The notes beneath the pieces are model-generated. The model saw nothing but the letters and a program-made list of their open reading frames with translations. It was not told the DNA's origin and searched no databases. A DNA stretch of 64,000 nt, taken from Galeopsis tetrahit. Taxonomy: Eukaryota > Streptophyta > Magnoliopsida > Lamiales > Lamiaceae. A program made the translations under genes and the position numbers. The stretch is taken from NCBI GenBank assembly GCA_963675135.1, contig OY776130.1:24730001-24794000 (forward strand), read 5' to 3'. Positions 59,401 through 64,000 of this stretch are shown piece by piece (position 1 is the first letter of the stretch; each line of letters starts with the position of its first letter).

Positions 59401-59895
59401 ATAATTCCAACAGGATTAACACAATAATGTGTATAGAATACCTTCATCTCCATAGTGAGCAGCTAGAGCATCAGCTGGAACCCCTTGCATTCCATAAATT
59501 TCAACTTCAGTAGAGTCTCTTCCAGGTTTAGCATTTGGAACTCTGAACAAGAATACATATATCTGAGATTAAAATTCTACAAGCATCGGTACTTAAAGTA
59601 AAGGAAATCGAACAAGCTATCACATTTGCTCGATTCTCCTAAGATACCACCAATAAACTATCTCAAATGTTAAATTGAAAAGGATCAAAGTGACGAACTT
59701 GGAGACTTGTTCCTTGTGAACCTGAAGAACGTGGATGACCATGCCGCTGGCGGTTGAGAGCTTCTTGTGGCAAACATGGCATTTGAAGTGCTTAGCCTTC
59801 TGATGCTGCACCAATATCTTCTCGTCCTCAAATTCCCTATCACAATAATAACACCACATCTTGTCTACCGCCGCTCTCTTCTTCTTTTTCCCCAT
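53448..59895 (-). CDS. SUF4: SUF4-type C2H2 zinc-finger protein (SUPPRESSOR OF FRIGIDA 4 homologue)
   Basis: Seven exons on the minus strand: 59699-59895, 59442-59542, 57410-57536, 56385-56755, 54987-55135, 54455-54508, 53448-53519; all phases join, giving 1071 nt or 356 residues, close to the ~367 of Arabidopsis SUF4. The start MGKKKKRAAVDKMWCYYC is followed by two C2H2 fingers (C15, C18, H31, H36 and C39, C42, H55, H60). Then come a conserved EIYGMQGVP segment, a long Pro/Val/Gln-rich middle with repeated QPLFPV, and the conserved C-terminal SGPNTGGPSIGPPPVIANK, YLVWDDEAMSMEERRMS and DRRISESRLAGRMAF. In Arabidopsis SUF4 binds the FLC promoter and recruits the FRIGIDA complex to delay flowering; in species without that FLC system the role is less clear. 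Introns hold a LINE piece, a Stowaway and other TIR elements. The gene looks intact. Confidence 0.95.
54025..54245. repeat. Inverted repeat in SUF4 intron 6
   Basis: AACTTTTTGGACTTTGAAAT near 54059 and ATTTCAAAGTTGAAAAGTT near 54209 form long arms, with a second inner pair around AAATTCAACTTTTTC and GAAAAAGTTGAATTT. Probably a small MITE. Confidence 0.55.
55406..55715 (-). mobile_element. 5'-truncated LINE insertion in SUF4 intron 4
   Basis: Minus-strand copy with its A tail at plus 55406-55419 (T run). It encodes LINE C-terminal sequence (NRRIFEDGNEPIDEIWDRIK and VALWSLSHK on the minus strand). A perfect 15-bp target duplication CCATTGATGAGTCTT lies at 55391-55405 and 55716-55730. Confidence 0.92.
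58392..58995. mobile_element. TIR element in SUF4 intron 2
   Basis: CATAGTTGTTAGAGGC at the left and GCCTTTAACAACTATTG at the right are near-inverted. The interior has a second inverted pair (GAGGCGCAAGGAGCC / GGCACGCCTCGGGC-like). About 0.6 kb, no ORF; superfamily not assigned. Confidence 0.5.
59172..59342. mobile_element. Stowaway MITE in SUF4 intron 2 (171 bp)
   Basis: CTCCCTCCGTCCCAGGAAAG at the left, GGACCGGGAAGGAGGGAG at the right, TA flanks at 59170-59171 and 59343-59344. Confidence 0.88.
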
Positions 59896-60539
59896 TCTAT
59901 TCTCTGATCCAATCTAACCAACTCCAATTACTATCCAAAAAACGAATTCACTGATTTTCTCTTCTACTATCAACGGGAAAAGTCGTAACAATTAAATCTA
60001 ATTGGGATCGGAATTAGATTAAAATTGGAGGGGATGAACGAGGAAGGAGGGTTAGGGTTTCTCAAGCAAATTCCTTTTAATTTCTACTCCTTTCGTCTAC
60101 ACATAAAGTGTGTGCGCCTATTTTTTTGCGTTTGATGTCGTGTATCTGTTATCTATTTTATTAAAATATTTAAAAAATATATACTCCCTCCGTCCCACAG
60201 GAATTTGCACACTTTTCATATATGGATGTCCCATACCAATTTGAACACTCCATAAAAAGAAATATCTTCATAACCCCCACCCTTGAAATATACTCATATT
60301 TACCCATATGCCATTACTTTTCCACACTCAATCTACTTTTTACTTTACTTTATTCATAAAAGTTTACAAAACTACCCCTCAAAACATCAATCATTACACA
60401 TTTTCTTACACATTTCTTAAAATGTGTGTCGGTCAAATATACGAAGTAACTAAAGGAATTGACTAATATACGTGAGTCCAAAAATAAATATTTGAAGAAA
60501 TTTTGAGGATGAAGTTTAATAAATGAACAAAATTTGTGT
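59896..60539. other. SUF4 promoter side and one-ended Stowaway
   Basis: 59896-60070 is the 5' leader and promoter region of SUF4 (minus strand). CTCCCTCCGTCCCACAGG at 60184 is a Stowaway left end whose interior runs to about 60430 without a clear right end. Confidence 0.5.
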
Positions 60540-60962
60540 AAAATATTTCACACATTAAATATGTGTAATTAAGACATTTTTAAAAAATTCATGGGTCAAA
60601 AGTTTGGATCTAGATTGTCCAAAAAATTCGCGGGTGGCAAGCAGGTGGTTTACTACCTGACCTATATATTGTTACTACAATGTTAAAATATTTTTACTTC
60701 AAGACCAAAAATGTGGTACTATATGTCAAAAATATTTTGGAGAATTTGTCCAAAAAATTAAGTGTCCAGAATATTTTTTGACCTGTAGTGACAATATTTT
60801 GATCATGTAATAACATAAGTTTGGTCATGTAGTCAAACAACACTTAAAAGAGAAAAAAATATATTTTAATTAAGTTTGACGCGAGTTGACTCGCATTGAC
60901 CTGAGTTTGACCCACGAATTTCTGTCTCAAATTTACCTTAACTATCTATATTTCATATACAT
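60540..60962. repeat. Dispersed repeat, copy 2 (inverted relative to 7840-8345)
   Basis: The stretch has TTTGACGCGAGTTGACTCGC and TTGACCTGAGTTTGAC near 60880, and TTACTACAATGTTAAAATAT upstream, matching the complement of copy 1. A LINE has inserted at its right edge, and about 62461-62520 may be its continuation. Confidence 0.55.
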
Positions 60963-62441
60963 AAAAGGTTTGAGCCTTTCAGATATTGAAATTGGTTCTA
61001 ACCCATCTTTTGTTTGGAGATCATTGTACTGGAGTAAAGATTTATTGGAAGAGGGTGCTAGATGGAGAATTGGTGGTGGCAGTGGTATTCACTTATTCAA
61101 GGATAGATGGGTTAGTGGCCTTGAGGGAGGCAGGATCAACTCTAGACTGGCAAGTGCTTCGAATGTCAACAGATTCTTGCACGCAGATGGAAGATGGAAT
61201 GAACAGCTTATCCGTCAAGCCTTCTACGCATATGAAGCAGATCACATCTTACACACTCCCACTTTTGGTACTCACCAACTAGATCAAGTTTTTTGGCCAC
61301 ACACTTCTACTGGTATATATTCAGTGGCTTCAGGGTATTTCCTGGCCTTTGGAAGTTATATTCAGGAGAGGGGGCGAAATTTGGAAGGATCTTCAAATAC
61401 TCAGCTGTATGGAAAGATTTATGATACAATTTGGAAGCTCCAGGTGCCGCCGAAAGTTCGGATTTTCTGCTGGAAAATATCTCAGAATATGATTCCATCT
61501 AAAGGTAATCTAGCTCTCCATCATGTGCCGATTAGTTCAATTTGCAGGTGTTGTGGGACGTACATGGCTGATATTATGCATTGTATCTTCAAATGTGTTA
61601 TCTCTAAGAGAACTTGGAAAAATGTAGGCCTTTGGAATGGTATCTGCCATGCTATTAAGGGTGATGTGCTGGATTTTATTGGATGGTGTGTGCAAAAGTT
61701 GAAAATGGAGGAGATGACCTTGGTGATTATGATTGCATGGGCTATATGGAAAGAGAGATGTGATTATACTCATCAGGAAACTCAATGCAATGGCAAGGTG
61801 GATAGACAAATGAAATTCAATGTTAAATGGGCTATGTCATATTGGACAGATTTTCAAAACATGAAGAACATTGGCAACACAAATGAGGACTTCATCACCA
61901 AACAAAAGGAGCTGTTCTCCAGCCACAGGGAAGGTAATATACTTTACACAAATGCAGCTTTTAATGTGGATAAAAACTTCTTTGTGGCAGGTTGGGTGGT
62001 CATTGGCTCTAGCAATACAATTATACTTGCAGGAGCGGAAAAAATGGATCATTCGGGATCGATTTGTGGAGCAGAGCTAAAGGCAATGATATTAGGAATC
62101 CAAAAATGCAAGAGCCACAACATTAAGATTAATGCTATCCGTACGGATTCCATGGATGCTATAAGCGCCATTGAGATAGGAGATCACTTGGGAATGCTGG
62201 AATATGATACTGCTAAGGAGGTGAAGGCCTTGCTTCGAAAGCTGATGGTTTGGGATTGTCAACAAGTCCCACGCGAATATAATCGGATTGCACATGAATT
62301 GGCAAAAAGTTCTATTAACACTTCATTTCCTCAAGATTGGAATGAAGATGAATGCCCTCAATATTACAAGGATTTGCTTGTTCTTTACTCTCATTCTTGA
62401 GAGTATGTTTTTTTATCCCTTGTAAGGTTGTCAAAAAAATA
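60963..62441 (+). mobile_element. 5'-truncated LINE (non-LTR retrotransposon)
   Basis: A perfect 19-bp target duplication ATCTATATTTCATATACAT flanks it at 60944-60962 and 62442-62460, and its 3' end is a short A-rich tail at 62432-62441. Only the C-terminal part of ORF2 is present. LINE insertion by target-primed reverse transcription commonly leaves such 5' truncations. Confidence 0.95.
60965..62400 (+). pseudogene. LINE ORF2 C-terminus: zf-RVT and RNase H
   Basis: About 478 codons open to the natural stop at 62400. The order is a linker typical of plant LINE ORF2 (WRSLYWSKDLLEEGARWRIG), the reverse-transcriptase zinc-binding domain (VPPKVRIFCWK, then CRCCG and MHCIFKC) and a C-terminal RNase H-like domain (LYTNAAFNVDK, GAELKAMILGIQ, RTDSMDAISAI, ending near AHELAKSS). 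The first acidic residue of the RNase H triad appears replaced (LYTNAA where LYTDAA/CDGS is usual). The endonuclease and reverse-transcriptase domains are missing by truncation. The reading frame is intact, so the insertion is probably fairly young. Confidence 0.9.
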
Positions 62442-62460
62442 ATCTATATTTCATATACAT

Positions 62461-62709
62461 TAAGCTTTTATGTTAATAAATTTTCAATTTTAAGAATACG
62501 AAGGTTATTGTAATATGTTTCAAAAAGGAAAGTGTAAATTTTTCCACATTTACTAATTGTGAATCCTTTCAGATGATGTGACTTCTCCAATACCTCCATT
62601 TTAAAATCTCTTTAATTTTGTATGTTTGAATTAATTTTTTTAATCGTTTTATAACTGTCTTATTTCTATGTCTTTTTCACCAATTTACATTTTCTAAATC
62701 TAATTCTAA
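62461..62709. other. Short AT-rich spacer
   Basis: No gene; ends at the start of homology to the envelope-like ORF. Confidence 0.4.
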
Positions 62710-63105
62710 GTGGAGACTGTCATTGAAAAGATAAAGAATGGTGATTCAAGTGAAGGAGAAAAGATTGAGGAAATTGATCAGGATCAACTGATTGAGACCA
62801 CTGGAGAACAAACCTTGCCAGCTATTGAAAATAATAAGTCCATGGAGATTGTCAAGATGGATGATGCTCCAACTTATAAGATTGTTGAACACCCTATCAT
62901 CTTTGATGCTGAAATAGTTGAATCAATTTCAACTGAGGTCAAAAGAAAGCTGAGGCCAAGACAGATGGACCTGAGGCCAAAACAACTGTGGAAGATGCTG
63001 TGAAAAATGAGGAACAAGTTGCTATGAAGAAGACCTTGGAAAATGAGGCAATAGCTGCAGCACCATCAACCTCGATGGAGTTCCCAATTCACCTTGATGC
63101 ATTAC
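62710..63105 (+). pseudogene. Second copy of the envelope-like ORF segment
   Basis: Aligns with 2100-2485 of the first copy (shared phrases GAGAAAAGATTGAGGAAATTG-like and GAGGCAATAGCTGCAGCACC, then ATGGAGTTCCCAATTCAC). It has a one-base shift near 62945 and ends abruptly at GATGCATTAC, where a Copia LTR starts. It is a fragment of another member of the same retroelement family, in the same orientation. Confidence 0.88.
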
Positions 63106-63882
63106 TGTTGATGTTGATATAAGTGTTTTGTTTAATGATCCAACAGTAAAAGCCGAGTGTTGTATTTAATGTTCTCAACACTTATGACAACATCAGAATT
63201 TGCCCTTCCTTTTCTCACTAACTCCAATCTTACGCTTGTTGTCTAGTAATGTCCCCAGTGCAGTGCAGTTAGAAGACGTGGGCAACACCAGGTCACGCAA
63301 CTGTGTGGGAGTGAGAAGTTATTGGGCATAATATAACAAGTCCTACATTTAAGGAGGAGTGGAGAGAAGTTATGTAAACTGTTTGATCTCACGGCTGTGA
63401 TGATCATAGGAGTTGAGAGCAGTTCGTACCTCATGCCTATAAATACCGTAGCTGCCTCAACACAAGACACAAAAGAAGAAAAGCTAAATTCGAGTACTAG
63501 TCTATAGAACGCTTTATACACTTCTAGTTAGGAAAACACTTGTTTCTTCTTGTAGATTTTAATACTATTGTAAACCCGAATAGTAGTATGTTTAATCATG
63601 ATCTTATTTACTAGGTTATATGCATAGATCTATGAGGGAGATAGTTTCGTAGGATCTAGTAAATTATTTACACTCATTATAGTGTTATTGTACACCTCGA
63701 AGAGGTTGTAATTGTTTCACATATTTTTATATAGTGAACAGCGTAGATTATTTTGTAATCTACGCAAATTTTGAATACTTCCATTTTCACTTCGTGCATT
63801 TTAATTTCCGCTGCATAGTGTTGTCTGGACAGTGCCAACACGACAGACAACATCTCTGATTTCGCACGCACACACACTTTCA
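63106..63882 (+). mobile_element. 5' LTR of a second Copia-type retrotransposon
   Basis: Begins TGTTGATG at 63106 (or TGTTGATAT at 63112) and ends CA at 63882. It is followed after two bases by a primer-binding site. TATA box TATAAATA at 63438-63445. It interrupts the envelope-like fragment; the preceding ATTAC may be its 5-bp target duplication, but the partner lies outside the window. Confidence 0.85.
63438..63445 (+). promoter_or_regulatory. TATA box of the Copia LTR
   Basis: TATAAATA in a GC-balanced stretch about 440 bases before the LTR end. Confidence 0.65.
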
Positions 63883-63884
63883 GT

Positions 63885-63897
63885 TGGTATCAGAGCC
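63885..63897 (+). promoter_or_regulatory. Primer-binding site (initiator tRNA-Met)
   Basis: TGGTATCAGAGCC, the standard plant Copia primer-binding site complementary to the 3' end of initiator methionine tRNA, two bases after the LTR. Confidence 0.93.
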
Positions 63898-63947
63898 AAC
63901 TACTTGATACACTAAGTAGAGATCTTGCTTAGAGTGTGTATATTGCA

Positions 63948-64000
63948 ATGGAATATTCGATTTCTCCTGCACTTAGTCCTTATATTGTGTACATCAAATA
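63948..64000 (+). CDS. Start of Copia gag, cut by the window edge
   Basis: The first ATG (63948-63950) after the primer-binding site opens a frame MEYSISPALSPYIVYIK that is still open at the window end. Position and the short leader fit gag. Too short for domain support. Confidence 0.5.
   Translation, partial: MEYSISPALSPYIVYIK

Noticed and set aside
63885..63897. A fragment of a tRNA gene
   Set aside because: It is the primer-binding site of the Copia element, directly after the LTR.

Overview
The window is nuclear DNA of a flowering plant, probably a eudicot. It has intron-containing genes with GT-AG splice sites, AT-rich spacers, a P-class PPR gene, a plant SUF4-type zinc-finger gene, and dense Stowaway MITEs, CACTA, MULE, LINE, SINE and LTR elements. 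A Lamiales-like asterid is my guess from general impression only. No CRISPR array, rRNA gene or functional tRNA gene was seen.

Layout. 1-16199 is the 3' part of a Sirevirus-like LTR retrotransposon on the + strand: a very long envelope-like ORF, a polypurine tract and a 1.4-kb 3' LTR. A 9.9-kb CACTA transposon (3444-13356, target duplication AAG) splits that ORF. The CACTA carries GTGAC/GTCAC subterminal repeats, a 131-bp tandem array and captured exon-like pieces, one resembling UDP-glucose pyrophosphorylase. 16200-21500 is a mosaic of gene fragments (including a duplicated MOSC exon), CACTA and LTR ends, a tRNA-like SINE and an F-box C-terminal fragment. 21928-24529 (-) is a MULE transposase with one nonsense codon. 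25735-28884 (+) is an intact 8-exon MOSC/mARC-type gene. 29465-35565 is repeat-rich: nested Stowaways, a minisatellite containing a SINE, an A-rich array and a MULE-type MITE. 35606-37157 (+) is ribosomal protein eS28. 39179-41555 is a CACTA transposase remnant. 42742-44685 is a long-TIR element. 45976-47934 (+) is an intact single-exon PPR gene. 53448-59895 (-) is an intact 7-exon SUF4 homologue. 60963-62441 is a 5'-truncated LINE. 62710-63105 is a second copy of the envelope-like ORF, broken by the 5' LTR of a Copia-type element whose body runs off the right edge.

Four host genes look intact: MOSC/mARC-like, eS28, PPR and SUF4. They do not form a pathway. MOSC and SUF4 homologues are, from memory, also close neighbours in Arabidopsis (At1g30910 and At1g30970), which suggests old microsynteny now stretched by transposons. 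The remaining protein-coding signal is transposon-derived or consists of gene fragments moved by transposons. I see no evidence of a new functional system. The most distinctive structures are the seamlessly interrupted envelope-like ORF, the 131-bp CACTA array, the captured exons and the three-level MITE nest.
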